Positions 49,635 through 58,528 of a DNA stretch of 64,000 bases are shown piece after piece (position 1 is the first letter of the stretch; each line of letters begins with the position of its first letter). The position numbers and the translations under genes are program-made. Location of the stretch: the NCBI RefSeq assembly GCF_001552215.1, contig NZ_BCQT01000009.1:434001-498000 (forward strand), read 5' to 3'. Under the pieces are notes generated by a model. That model was not told where the DNA came from. It did no database searches and was given only the letters and a program-made list of their open reading frames with translations. The DNA comes from Actinomadura macra NBRC 14102 (lineage in GTDB: Bacteria > Actinomycetota > Actinomycetes > Streptosporangiales > Streptosporangiaceae).

Positions 49635-50591
49635 TCAGAGGGCGCGGAGGAAGCCGATCATCGCGTCGTTGACCTCGGCCGGGCGCTCCTGCTGGGTCCA
49701 GTGTCCGCATCCGGACAGCCAGAGGGTCTCGCGGAGGTTGGGGACGCGTTCGGGCATGCGCGCGATGGTCTCGTGAGCGCCGGGCGCGTTGGCGCTGGCG
49801 TCGCGGTCGCCGGCGATGTACAGGGCGGGCGGGCCGACCCGGGCACGGTGCCAGGCGGCGGTGAGGTCCCAGTTACGGTCGAGGTTGCGGTACCAGTTGA
49901 GCGGTCCGGTAAAGCCGCTGCCCGCGTACTCGGCGGCGTAGGCGGCGACGTCGTCCGCGCTGAACCAGTCAGGGAGCTTGTCCGGCTCGGGGCAGAGGTC
50001 CAGGAAGCCGCCGCCTTCCGGGATGATCGGCATCAGGCCGGGCGCGTCGCCGGACCCGGCGTACAACAGGCGGCGGAAGGTCGCGGCGTGGTCGCGGTCG
50101 AACTCCGCTTCCGGGACGTCCGGCTGTTGGAAGTAGACCATGTAGAAGTCGTCGCTGATCTGCCGGCGCATGGTCTCGATGGGCGGGGCGTCGCCGCGGG
50201 GGCGGTGCGGGATGGACAGCGCGATCACGCCGCGGACCTTGTCGGGGCGCATCTGCGCGGTGGCCCAGGCGACGGGGGCACCCCAGTCGTGCCCGGCGAC
50301 GACGGCGCGCTCCTCGCCGAGGGCGTCGATCAGCCCGACGACATCCCCCACCAGGTGCAGGATGGTGTACTGCCCGGCGTCGGCGGGGCCGCCGGTCCGG
50401 GCGTAGCCGCGCTGGTCGGGCGCGACGGCGTGGAAGCCGGCGTCGGCGAGCGCGGTGAGCTGGTGGCGCCAGGAGTACCAGCATTCGGGGAACCCGTGCA
50501 GCAGCAGGACGAGGGGGCCTTCGCCGGCTTCGGCGACGTGCGTGCGCAACCCGCTCGCCGACTGGACGAAGCGATGCGTGATCTCGGTCAT
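49635..50591 (-). CDS. Alpha/beta hydrolase, soluble epoxide hydrolase type
   Basis: A 318-residue hydrolase. LLHGFPECWYSWRHQL gives the HGFP oxyanion motif, VVAGHDWGAPVAW the nucleophile Asp, a cap domain near 130-220 has FYMVYFQQPDVPEAEF with the tyrosine region, and SGCGHWTQQERPAEV the catalytic His. This fits epoxide hydrolases that open epoxides to diols. GAGGTGGTTCCG precedes the ATG at 50591. Confidence 0.9.
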   Translation of the reverse strand: MTEITHRFVQSASGLRTHVAEAGEGPLVLLLHGFPECWYSWRHQLTALADAGFHAVAPDQRGYARTGGPADAGQYTILHLVGDVVGLIDALGEERAVVAGHDWGAPVAWATAQMRPDKVRGVIALSIPHRPRGDAPPIETMRRQISDDFYMVYFQQPDVPEAEFDRDHAATFRRLLYAGSGDAPGLMPIIPEGGGFLDLCPEPDKLPDWFSADDVAAYAAEYAGSGFTGPLNWYRNLDRNWDLTAAWHRARVGPPALYIAGDRDASANAPGAHETIARMPERVPNLRETLWLSGCGHWTQQERPAEVNDAMIGFLRAL

Positions 50592-50671
50592 CGGAACCAC
50601 CTCAGCCGGTCGAGGGAAGCCGTGCGCCCCAACGCTAGCCCTGCGGAGGCGGTGCGTGGTGGATTACCGGC

Positions 50672-51694
50672 TCAGCCGCGGGACCATGCGAGGAGATCGT
50701 CGGGCGGGAGGGTGTTGACGATCTGGGCGGCGGGGACCCCGCAGCGGGCGGCGCGTTCACAGCCGTGCGGTTGCCAGTCGAGCTGGCCGGGGGCGTGGGC
50801 GTCGGAGTCGATGGCGAAGTGGCAGCCCGTCTCGACGGCGAGGCGGAGCAGCCGCTTCGGCGGGTCGAGCCGTTCGGGACGGGAGTTGATCTCCACCGCG
50901 ACGTTGTAGGCGGCGCAGGCGTCGAAGACGAGGGCGGCGTCGAACTCCGACTCGGGACGCAGGCCACCGCGCTTGCCGCCCGCCTTGACGATGCGTCCGG
51001 TGCAGTGGCCGAGGACGTTCACGCGCGGGTTCGCGATGGCGGTGACCATGCGCTTGGTCATGGCCACGCGGTCCATGCGGAGCTGGGAGTGGACGCTGGC
51101 GACGACGATGTCGAGCCGATCGAGGAGGTCGGGGTCCTGGTCGAGGGCGCCGTCCTCCAGGATGTCGACCTCGATGCCGGTGAGGACGCGGAAGGGCGCG
51201 AGGTCCGCGTTCAGTTCGGCGACCACGTCGAGCTGGCGGCGGAGCCGGTCGGCGGACAGCCCGTTGGCGACCTTCAGCCGCGGCGAGTGGTCGGTGAGCG
51301 CGATGTAGTCGTGGCCGAGCGAGCGGGCGGTCTCGGCCATCTCCCGGATCGGGGAGCCGCCGTCCGACCAGTCGCTGTGGGTGTGCAGATCGCCGCGCAG
51401 GGCCGTGCGGAGGGCGGTGGTGGCCTCGTCCAGAGGCTCGCCCTCCGTGGCCTCAAGGCGGCGCAGGTAGACGGGGGTCTCGCCGCGCAGCGCCTCCTCG
51501 ATCACCACGGCGGTGACCTTCCCGATTCCGGGGAGCGCGGTCAGCGTGCCCTCGCGGGCGCGGGCGGCGAGATCATCCGGGGGCGTGCGTTCGGCGAGGT
51601 CGGCGGCGCTGCGGAAGGCGCGCACGCGGTAGGTCGGCTCGTGCGCGCGCTCCAGGAGGAAGGCGATCCGGCGCAGGGCTTCGACGGGCTCCAC
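50672..51694 (-). CDS. PHP-domain protein with N-terminal helix-hairpin-helix (PolX-like without polymerase)
   Basis: A 340-residue protein. Residues 5-75 resemble the DNA polymerase beta 8-kDa/HhH region (ALRRIAFLLERAHEPTYRVRAFRSAADLAE, LTALPGIGKVTAVVIEEAL). The PHP phosphoesterase domain starts near 100 with GDLHTHSDWSDGGSPI, then DYIALTDHSPRL, RVLTGIEVDIL, DIVVASVHSQLRM, NVLGHCTGR and FAIDSDAHAPGQLDW, carrying the metal-binding His and Asp residues. The palm domain of PolX is absent. A DNA end-processing or phosphatase role is possible. The GTG at 51694 lacks a ribosome site; an ATG at 51742 is an alternative. Confidence 0.82.
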   Translation of the reverse strand: MEPVEALRRIAFLLERAHEPTYRVRAFRSAADLAERTPPDDLAARAREGTLTALPGIGKVTAVVIEEALRGETPVYLRRLEATEGEPLDEATTALRTALRGDLHTHSDWSDGGSPIREMAETARSLGHDYIALTDHSPRLKVANGLSADRLRRQLDVVAELNADLAPFRVLTGIEVDILEDGALDQDPDLLDRLDIVVASVHSQLRMDRVAMTKRMVTAIANPRVNVLGHCTGRIVKAGGKRGGLRPESEFDAALVFDACAAYNVAVEINSRPERLDPPKRLLRLAVETGCHFAIDSDAHAPGQLDWQPHGCERAARCGVPAAQIVNTLPPDDLLAWSRG

Positions 51695-51775
51695 GCCACG
51701 ACCGTACCCAGGTATGACGGACGCGTCGCACCACAGGGTCATCCGGGCGGGCCGGGGCTTCTCTAGCCTGGTCAC

Positions 51776-53056
51776 ATGGCCAGCGAGAACACCGGGGAGC
51801 CGAAGCTGCTGCGGACCCTGCTGCGGGACGTGATCCTGGCCGCCGCCGTGACCGGACGTGCCGACCCGGCGCCGCTGCGGCGGCCCTGGCCCTTCTTCCT
51901 GCGCTGGACGCGGTACATCGGGGTCGGACGGCTGCCGTACGGCGTGGTGGTGAACCTGTTCGGGCTCGCGCTGACGGTCGGGTTGATCGCCGGGACGGTG
52001 TCGCTGCTGAACACCGAGACCGCGCGGCGGGGCATCGAGGTGTCCGAGAGCACCGAGCTGCTGATCGCCGTCGCGGTGGTCGCACCGCTGGCGCTGCGCG
52101 ACCGGCATCCGCTCGGCGCGTGGCGGATGGCGTTCGCGGCGACGCTGCTGTTCGACGTGGGCGACTGGCTGACCGTCCCGTACGTGCCCGCGGGGGCGTT
52201 CGCCGCGATCGTGTGCCTGTACACGGTGGCGGTGCGCTGCTCCCGGGACGTCACGCTCGGCGTCGGGATCCTGTCCTTCGCCGGGGTCTGGATCAAGGAC
52301 GCCGAGAGCGCGCCGGGCGCGTCGGTGCTGCTGCTGCTTCCCCTGGTGGTGGGCTACGCCGTCCGGGTGCGGCAGACGTCGCGGCGCGAGCTGGCCGAGC
52401 AGGAGCGGCGGCACCTGGACGCCGAGGCGGTGCTGACCGAGCGGCAGCGGATCGCGCGGGAGCTGCACGACGTCGTCGCGCACCATATGTCGATGATCGC
52501 GATCCAGGCGGAGGCGGCGCCCTACAAGGTCGAGTCGGTGCCGGAGGTGACGCGCCGGGACCTCGCCGAGATCCGCGCGACGGCGCTGGACGCGCTGACC
52601 GAGATGCGGCGGATCCTCGGTGTGCTGCGTTCGGAGGACGGCGCGGAAACCGCCCCGCAGCCGAGCCTGGACCGGCTGGAGGAGCTGGTCGGCAACGCGC
52701 GCGGCGCCGGGTTGCGCGTCTCGACGCGGCTGAAGGGAGATCTCGCCGGGCTCCCGCAGGGCGTCGGCCTCAGTGCGTTCCGGATCCTGCAGGAGGCGCT
52801 GAGCAACGCGATGCGGCACGCGCCCGGATCGCGCGTGGACATCGAGGTGGCTCGCGAGGACGCACTAGTGTGGCTCGGCGTCGTCAACGGCCCTTCCGGG
52901 GAGGGCCAGGTCCCGACGCCGTCCCCGCCGGGCGGCGGGCACGGGCTGGTCGGGATGCGGGAGCGGGCCGCGGCACTGGGCGGGGAGCTCACCGCGGGGC
53001 CCACGTCAGAGGGGGGATTCGCCGTGACCGCCACCCTGCCGGTGAGCGCGACATGA
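51776..53056 (+). CDS. NarL-type sensor histidine kinase
   Basis: A 426-residue membrane kinase. About four to five hydrophobic segments lie at 55-75, 90-105, 115-150 and 165-190, with very short extracellular loops. The HisKA_3 dimerisation domain has RQRIARELHDVVAHHMSMIAIQ with phosphorylatable His231, and the ATPase domain ILQEALSNAMRHAPGS and HGLVGMRERAAALGGEL. There is no obvious extracellular sensor domain, so it may sense membrane or intramembrane cues. Its stop overlaps the response regulator start by 4 bases. Confidence 0.92.
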   Translation: MASENTGEPKLLRTLLRDVILAAAVTGRADPAPLRRPWPFFLRWTRYIGVGRLPYGVVVNLFGLALTVGLIAGTVSLLNTETARRGIEVSESTELLIAVAVVAPLALRDRHPLGAWRMAFAATLLFDVGDWLTVPYVPAGAFAAIVCLYTVAVRCSRDVTLGVGILSFAGVWIKDAESAPGASVLLLLPLVVGYAVRVRQTSRRELAEQERRHLDAEAVLTERQRIARELHDVVAHHMSMIAIQAEAAPYKVESVPEVTRRDLAEIRATALDALTEMRRILGVLRSEDGAETAPQPSLDRLEELVGNARGAGLRVSTRLKGDLAGLPQGVGLSAFRILQEALSNAMRHAPGSRVDIEVAREDALVWLGVVNGPSGEGQVPTPSPPGGGHGLVGMRERAAALGGELTAGPTSEGGFAVTATLPVSAT

Positions 53057-53718
53057 CGGTCCGGGTCGTGATCGTCGACGATCAGGGCATGGTGCGGACC
53101 GGGTTCGGCGTGCTGCTGAACGCCCAGCCCGACATCGAGGTGGTCGGCGAGGCCGTCAACGGCGAGGAGGGGTTGCGCCGCGTCGCCGAACTGCGTCCGG
53201 ACGTGGTGCTGATGGACGTGCGGATGCCGGTGATGGACGGCCTGGAGGCCGCCCGCCGGCTCCTCGCGGACGCGGCGGACGGCGCGCCGAAGATCCTGAT
53301 GCTGACCACGTTCGACCTGGACGACTACGTCTACGAGGCGCTGCGGGCGGGGGCCAGCGGGTTCCTGCTGAAGGACGCCTCCGCCACCGAGCTCGCCGAC
53401 GCGGTCCGCGTCGTGGCCTCGGGCGACGCGCTGCTGTCCCCGTCGATCACCCGGCGGCTGATCGCCGAGTTCTCCCGGCTGGGGGCGCCGCGGGCGCCGC
53501 ACCGCAAGCGGCTGGACGAGCTGACCGAGCGGGAGACCGAGGTGCTCACGCTCGTGGCGCGCGGGCTGTCCAACGGCGAGATCGCGGCGCGGCTCGTGGT
53601 CGCCGAGCAGACCGTCAAGACACATTTCGGGCGGGTCTTGATGAAGCTCGGGCTGCGGGACCGGCCGCAGGCGATCGTCTACGCCTACGAGGTGGGGCTG
53701 GTCCGGCCGGGCGACTGA
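53053..53718 (+). CDS. NarL/LuxR-type response regulator
   Basis: A 221-residue regulator. The receiver domain has VIVDDQGMVRTGF, VLMDVRMPVMDG with phospho-acceptor Asp55, MLTTFDLDDYVYEALRAGASGFLLKD, and the LuxR-type HTH at about 155-215 (LTEREVLTLVARGLSN-like, GEIAARLVVAEQTVKTHFGRVLMKLGLRDRPQAI). It is the partner of the coupled kinase. Targets unknown; the adjacent downstream genes are candidates. Confidence 0.94.
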   Translation: MTVRVVIVDDQGMVRTGFGVLLNAQPDIEVVGEAVNGEEGLRRVAELRPDVVLMDVRMPVMDGLEAARRLLADAADGAPKILMLTTFDLDDYVYEALRAGASGFLLKDASATELADAVRVVASGDALLSPSITRRLIAEFSRLGAPRAPHRKRLDELTERETEVLTLVARGLSNGEIAARLVVAEQTVKTHFGRVLMKLGLRDRPQAIVYAYEVGLVRPGD

Positions 53719-53847
53719 TACCGGAGGACAGCGTGTAGTACCGCGGGCGTACGGGAGAAGACCGCACCGTCGGTTGATCTGCGGTACAGCGTCCGATTTC
53801 TACCTTCCTAGTCAGTGCTTGATGCCACTGACCAGGAAGGACGTCCG

Positions 53848-54861
53848 ATGCGCAGCCGTCTCCGCATGGCCCTCGCCGGTTCCGCCGTGCTGATGGCGGC
53901 CGGTTCGACGAGCGCGGCCACGGTGCACACCGAGCGGTACTCCGCGCCGGCCCCGGCGCCGGAGCTGTCGGCCGCCACCCTCGGCGCCCGCTATCAGGCG
54001 GCGAGCCGGGAGATCGTCCGCGCACGCGCCACGGCGGAACGGCTGCACGATGGTGACCGCACCCGGATCCTGTCTGCGTTCCTCTCCCCCGGACGCCGGT
54101 TCCTGTCGTTCGATGCGCGCGGCCACGGCCGGGCCGTCGAGGTGTTCGGCGACCTGGTGCGCGCCGACCGGGTCGCGGTCGTCGTGCCCGGCGCGGACAA
54201 CACCCTCTCCACCTACGACTCCGCCAAGTTCGTGGGCGGTGGCAGCCGCGCGCTGTACCAGCAGGCACTGGACGATCAGGCACTGGACGATCAGGCACTG
54301 GACGATCGAGCACCGAACCGACGGGGCCGCGCAAAGGCACCGGGCACCCGGCTCGCCGTGATCGCCTGGCTCGGCTACGACGCGCCGTCCATCACGAGCG
54401 CGGGCGTCCTCACCGGGAGCCGTGCCACGTCCGGCGCGCGGGGCCTCGACCAGCTGCTCACCGGCGTACACAGGGTCAACGGGCACGCCCGGTTCGCGCT
54501 GCTCTGCCACAGCTACGGATCGGTGGTGTGCGGCAAGGCCGCCCGCCGGCTCGCCCCCTTGCCGGTGGACGAGATCGCCCTGTTCGGCAGCCCCGGCACC
54601 ACCAAACGCGACGCGTCCGATCTCGGGACCACGGCGCATGTCTGGGCGGGACGGGCCCGCGGCGACTGGACGCGGTTCGTTCCGAACGTCCGCCTTCTGG
54701 GGCTCGGTTTCGGCGCGGACCCGGTGTCCCGGACGTTCGGTGCCCTGCGCTTCGATGCCGGGTCGGGTCCGCATAGCGGCTACCTGAAGCCCGGGTCCGT
54801 CGCGCTCCGCAACCTCGCCCTGATCGCCCTCGGCCGCGACCGGGAGGTCACCCGTGCGTGA
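53848..54861 (+). CDS. Secreted DUF1023-family alpha/beta hydrolase (paralogue 1)
   Basis: A 337-residue protein with a signal peptide (RMALAGSAVLMAAGSTSAA). The DUF1023 (Abhydrolase_8) domain follows: GRRFLSFDARGHGRAVEVFGDL, RVAVVVPGADNTLSTYD, LAVIAWLGYDAP, the nucleophile elbow LLCHSYGSVVCG, and FGSPGT, with a His in GPHSGYL. A 15-bp repeat encodes QALDD three times near residue 140 in a loop between strands. AGGAAGGACGTCCG precedes the ATG at 53848. It overlaps the acyltransferase gene by 8 bases. A lipase/esterase or acyl-carbohydrate esterase role is possible. Confidence 0.85.
   Translation: MRSRLRMALAGSAVLMAAGSTSAATVHTERYSAPAPAPELSAATLGARYQAASREIVRARATAERLHDGDRTRILSAFLSPGRRFLSFDARGHGRAVEVFGDLVRADRVAVVVPGADNTLSTYDSAKFVGGGSRALYQQALDDQALDDQALDDRAPNRRGRAKAPGTRLAVIAWLGYDAPSITSAGVLTGSRATSGARGLDQLLTGVHRVNGHARFALLCHSYGSVVCGKAARRLAPLPVDEIALFGSPGTTKRDASDLGTTAHVWAGRARGDWTRFVPNVRLLGLGFGADPVSRTFGALRFDAGSGPHSGYLKPGSVALRNLALIALGRDREVTRA
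54262..54306. repeat. 15-bp triple tandem repeat inside the DUF1023 gene
   Basis: CAGGCACTGGACGAT occurs three times (54262-54276, 54277-54291, 54292-54306). The unit is a multiple of three, so copy-number changes keep the frame and only alter a loop. Confidence 0.9.
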
Positions 54862-56059
54862 CACCGTGTGGGGCGAGGGCGGCCGGGCGGCCGGCGCGCC
54901 GCGCGAGCGGGACCGCGCGGTGGACGTGCTCCGGGCCTGCGCGATCCTCGGGGTCGTCCTCGGCCACTGGCTGGTCACGGCACTCGTCCTGCCCGGCGGC
55001 GCGGACGACCTGCGTGTCACCAGCCCGCTCGCCGCGATGCCCGGACTGGCCCCGATCTCGTGGGTGCTCCAGACCTTGTCGGTGTTCTTCCTGGTCGGCG
55101 GGTACTCGGCCGCGAGGGGCCTGCGCCCGGACGAACCACAGGGCGCCCGGCTTCGACGGCGCCTCGCCCGGCTGGCGCGGCCCCTGCCCGTCCTGCTGCT
55201 GGCCTGGATCCCGGCCACCGCCCTCCTCAGCCTGGCCGGCTTCACACCGGCTGGCCTGTACTCGCTGATGACGCTGGTGCTGAGCCCACTGTGGTTCCTT
55301 TGCGTGTACGTCGTCCTGACGGCCCTCGCCCCCGCACTCGCGGCCGTCTGGAACCGGCTCGGCTTTTGGGGTGCCGTCCTCCTGGTCGGGGCGACCGCCG
55401 CGATCGACGTGGGACGGTTCGCGCTCGGCGCGCCGGGCTGGATCGGCTGGGCGACCGTCCTGACCGGCTGGCTTGTGCCGTTCTATCTCGGCATCGGCTG
55501 GGCGGACGGGGGTTTGAGAGGCCGCCGCACCGGACTCGCGCTGCTCGCGGGCGGCGGCACCGCGACGGCGCTGCTGATCGTCTTCGCCGGGTATCCCGCG
55601 AGCATGGTCGGCGTGCCGGGCGCGGCCGTCTCCAACCTCAGCCCGCCCACGCTCGCGGCTGTCGCGTTCGGACTCGCCCAGACGGGCCTGGCGCTGCTGC
55701 TGCACGGCCCCCTGACCCGGTGGACCCGGCACGCCCGGGCGTGGCGTGCCGTCTCGGCGGCCAACCGCTCGGCCATGACGATCTTCCTGTGGCATCAGAC
55801 CGCGCTGCTCACAGTCACGGTCGCAACGTTCCTCGCCGTGGGCAGCCTGCCAGGGCTGCACACGCCACCCGACCAGCCGGAATGGGTCGTGCGGCGGCTG
55901 CCCTGGCTGGTCGTCTTCGGTGCGGTACTGGCCGGGATCGGGGCCGTCACCCACAGGTTCGAACGCACCGGAAGAACGGCGAGGAAGAGGACGGCGGCAT
56001 CGGCGCAGGCTCGGCCGAACTCCGTCACCACCCGGGACATCTCACAAGCGACCCCCTGA
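54854..56059 (+). CDS. Acyltransferase 3-like multi-pass membrane protein
   Basis: A 401-residue membrane protein with about ten hydrophobic helices. The N-terminus RERDRAVDVLRACAILGVVLGHWLVT carries the Arg-x-x-x-x-D-x-x-R and GH features of the acyltransferase 3 family, followed by FFLVGGYSA. The basic C-terminal tail is cytoplasmic. Such enzymes O-acylate exported glycans or lipids. The GTG at 54854 overlaps the first DUF1023 gene, and a second DUF1023 hydrolase follows, so an acylation/deacylation pair acting on a surface glycan is an attractive but unproven idea. Confidence 0.82.
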   Translation: MRDTVWGEGGRAAGAPRERDRAVDVLRACAILGVVLGHWLVTALVLPGGADDLRVTSPLAAMPGLAPISWVLQTLSVFFLVGGYSAARGLRPDEPQGARLRRRLARLARPLPVLLLAWIPATALLSLAGFTPAGLYSLMTLVLSPLWFLCVYVVLTALAPALAAVWNRLGFWGAVLLVGATAAIDVGRFALGAPGWIGWATVLTGWLVPFYLGIGWADGGLRGRRTGLALLAGGGTATALLIVFAGYPASMVGVPGAAVSNLSPPTLAAVAFGLAQTGLALLLHGPLTRWTRHARAWRAVSAANRSAMTIFLWHQTALLTVTVATFLAVGSLPGLHTPPDQPEWVVRRLPWLVVFGAVLAGIGAVTHRFERTGRTARKRTAASAQARPNSVTTRDISQATP

Positions 56060-56115
56060 TTCCGGAAGGTCACCCGGCACCCGCCGGACGATCTCGGATG
56101 GTAGAAAGACGGACG

Positions 56116-57129
56116 ATGCCGCCACGCAAGACGACCTCGCCGCGCTCCCGACGACTCAGGCGGGCCCTGGCCTGCGCCGTGACCATCTCCGGAATCATGC
56201 TGACCACCGCCGGGACCGGGCACGCGGACCCGTACGCCGCGCCCGTCCCCGTCCCGTCGATGGCGCCGTCCACACTGGACGCCCGCTACACCGCCGAGCG
56301 CCGCTCCATCGAGCAGGCGCTCAAGACGGCGCAGGCGATCGGCGACGACGACCGGCAGCGCGCACTCGGCGCGTTCCTGAAACCCGGCAGGCGGTTCCTC
56401 TACTTCGACCCACGTGGACGCGGACAGGCCGTCGAGGTCATCGGCGATCTCACACGCGCGCGCCGCGTGGCGGTGCTCGTCCCGGGGGCCGACACGACAC
56501 TGACGGCGTTCGACGACCGGTCCAGCAAGCCGTGGTCAACGCCAGGCGGGGGCGCGCGAGCCGTCTACGCGCAAGCCGGCTCCCTGACGCCACGTCCGGG
56601 GCTGGCCGTGGTGGCCTGGCTCGGTTATGCCTCGCCCAAGACGTTCAGCAGCGACGTCCTCACCGACGAGAGAGCCGCCCAAGGCGCGGTGCGGCTACGG
56701 CAATTCCTGGCCGGACTGCACCAGGCGAACCCAGGCGCGCAGGTGGGCCTGCTCTGTCACAGCTACGGTTCCGTCGTCTGCGGACGAGCTGCTTTGGCGC
56801 GCACCAGCAACGACGGAGGAGCCTGGCAGAAGGTCACCGACATCGCGCTCTTCGGCAGCCCGGGAACCACCGCCTGGTCGGCCTCCAAGCTGGGCGGCAC
56901 GGCACGCGTCTGGGCCGGACGGGGCGCCTCCGACTGGATGGAGGACGTCCCCCACGTCCGCATCTTCGGCCTCGGCCTCGGGCCCGACCCGGTATCGCGT
57001 GATTTCGGCGCCCGGGTCTTCGACGCGGGCACCGGCGGCCACAGCGACTACCTGCTGCCCGGCTCGCCCTCGCTCGGCAACCTCACCCGCATAGCGCTGG
57101 GCGACCCCGACGAGGTCACACCCGGCTGA
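56116..57129 (+). CDS. Secreted DUF1023-family alpha/beta hydrolase (paralogue 2)
   Basis: A 337-residue protein, the same length as paralogue 1. A basic N-terminus and hydrophobic core (RRALACAVTISGIMLTTAGTGHA) form a signal peptide. The domain repeats the paralogue's motifs: GRRFLYFDPRGRGQAVEVIGDL, RVAVLVPGADTTLTAFDD, LAVVAWLGYASP, LLCHSYGSVVCG, FGSPGTT, GGHSDYL. The ATG at 56116 is used because it gives matching length; one at 56098 is possible. It has no triple repeat. Substrate unknown. Confidence 0.84.
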   Translation: MPPRKTTSPRSRRLRRALACAVTISGIMLTTAGTGHADPYAAPVPVPSMAPSTLDARYTAERRSIEQALKTAQAIGDDDRQRALGAFLKPGRRFLYFDPRGRGQAVEVIGDLTRARRVAVLVPGADTTLTAFDDRSSKPWSTPGGGARAVYAQAGSLTPRPGLAVVAWLGYASPKTFSSDVLTDERAAQGAVRLRQFLAGLHQANPGAQVGLLCHSYGSVVCGRAALARTSNDGGAWQKVTDIALFGSPGTTAWSASKLGGTARVWAGRGASDWMEDVPHVRIFGLGLGPDPVSRDFGARVFDAGTGGHSDYLLPGSPSLGNLTRIALGDPDEVTPG

Positions 57130-57254
57130 CCGTCCGGTAGAGGCCAGGTCCGGCGCCGGATCCCAGGCGGGCACGCCTTTCCCCGCTCCCGCACAAACCC
57201 TTGATCGGCGCACTCTGGGACGGGTCATCGCCCAGGTAATGGCACTCTGGGGAG

Positions 57255-58436
57255 GTGGATACCGCGAACGAGGCCGAAATCCGAGAGCAGACCACCCAGC
57301 GTCTGGAGAAGGCGATGGGCACGTTCGGCACCGCGGCGCTCAGCAGCATGGAGGAGCAGCTGCCCTGGTTCCGGCGCATGCCCGCCGACCAGCGCTCCTG
57401 GATCGGCCTGGTCGCCCAGGCCGGTATCGCCGCGTTCGTGGAATGGTTCAAGAGCAGCGAGCAGACCCGCCCCGCCATCGCCGGCGAGGTGTTCGGCACC
57501 GCGCCCCGGGAGCTGCTGCGCTCCATCAAACTCCAGCACACCATCGACATGATCCGCGTGATCATCGACGTGGTAGAGACCCGGCTCGACGAGCTCGCCG
57601 CGCCCGGCGGTGAGGCGCAGCTACGCGAGGCCATCCTGCGCTACACGCGGGACGTCGCGTTCGGCGCCGCCCAGGTCTACGCCCGCGCCGCCGAGACGCG
57701 CGCCGCCTGGGACGCCCGCCTGGAGGCCCTCGTGGTGAACGCGGTGCTGCGCGGCGAGGTCGACGACGGCATGCACTCCTGGGCGGCCGCCCTCGGCTGG
57801 ACGTCCAAGCCCGTCACCGTCATCGCCGGGTTCACGCCCGAGGACGAGGAGCCCGAGGTCACCATCGACCAGATGCAGTTGGCCGCCCGCCGCGCGCGCG
57901 CCGACGTGCTGGCAGGCGTCCAGGGACGCCGCGTCATCGTCATCGTCGGCGGCGACACCGACCCCCTGGAGGCGGCCCGCCCGATCGCCGCCAAGTGCGG
58001 CCCCGGGCCCGTCGTCGTCGGCCCGCAGGTCGGCGACCTCTACGACTCGACCCGGTCCGCGCAGGCCGCCGTCGCCGGGCTCCGCGCCGCCGTCGGCTGG
58101 CCCGACGCGCCGCGCCCCGTCCTGGCCACGGAACTGCTGCCCGAACGAGCCCTGGACGGCGACGACGACGCCCGCCGGCATTTGGTGGAGGGTGTCTACA
58201 ACCCCATGCTCGCCGCCGGTGCCCCCCTGCTCGACACCCTCACCACCTATCTCGAACAGGGATCCTCACTGGAGGCGACGGCCCGGTTGCTGTTCGTCCA
58301 TCCCAACACCGTCCGCTACCGGCTCCGACGCGTGACCGAGCTCACCGGCCTCGCCCCCACGGACGGCCGCAACGCGTTCACCCTGCGGATCGCCCTGGTC
58401 CTCGGCCGGTTCGGCACCCGGACGGGTCGCGGGTAA
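57255..58436 (+). CDS. fasR: FasR-type regulator of fatty acid biosynthesis (PucR-like HTH)
   Basis: A 393-residue regulator upstream of fabD. The N-terminal domain has MEEQLPWFRRMPADQRSWIGLVAQAGIAAFVEWF, typical of Streptomyces FasR, then FGTAPRELLRSIKLQHTIDMIRV. The C-terminal PucR-type HTH is TLTTYLEQGSSLEATARLLFVHPNTVRYRLRRVTELTG. In Streptomyces coelicolor FasR activates the fabD-fabH-acpP-fabF operon. The GTG at 57255 has GGGGAG directly before it, closer than usual; an ATG at 57315 is an alternative but would cut the conserved N-terminus. Confidence 0.92.
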   Translation: MDTANEAEIREQTTQRLEKAMGTFGTAALSSMEEQLPWFRRMPADQRSWIGLVAQAGIAAFVEWFKSSEQTRPAIAGEVFGTAPRELLRSIKLQHTIDMIRVIIDVVETRLDELAAPGGEAQLREAILRYTRDVAFGAAQVYARAAETRAAWDARLEALVVNAVLRGEVDDGMHSWAAALGWTSKPVTVIAGFTPEDEEPEVTIDQMQLAARRARADVLAGVQGRRVIVIVGGDTDPLEAARPIAAKCGPGPVVVGPQVGDLYDSTRSAQAAVAGLRAAVGWPDAPRPVLATELLPERALDGDDDARRHLVEGVYNPMLAAGAPLLDTLTTYLEQGSSLEATARLLFVHPNTVRYRLRRVTELTGLAPTDGRNAFTLRIALVLGRFGTRTGRG

Positions 58437-58443
58437 GGGCCGC

Positions 58444-58460
58444 TTGTAGGTCTCGTACAA
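58444..58460. promoter_or_regulatory. Inverted repeat upstream of fabD
   Basis: TTGTA (58444-58448) and TACAA (58456-58460) are inverted around a 7-base spacer, 68 bases before the fabD start and 7 bases after the fasR stop. It is a possible activator site for the fab operon. Short and unproven. Confidence 0.35.
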
Positions 58461-58528
58461 ACCCTCGTGACCAAAGTTCGTGCTGTTCCGCATCGGCACG
58501 GGGGGCCCCAACCGGCAAGCTGGACGCT

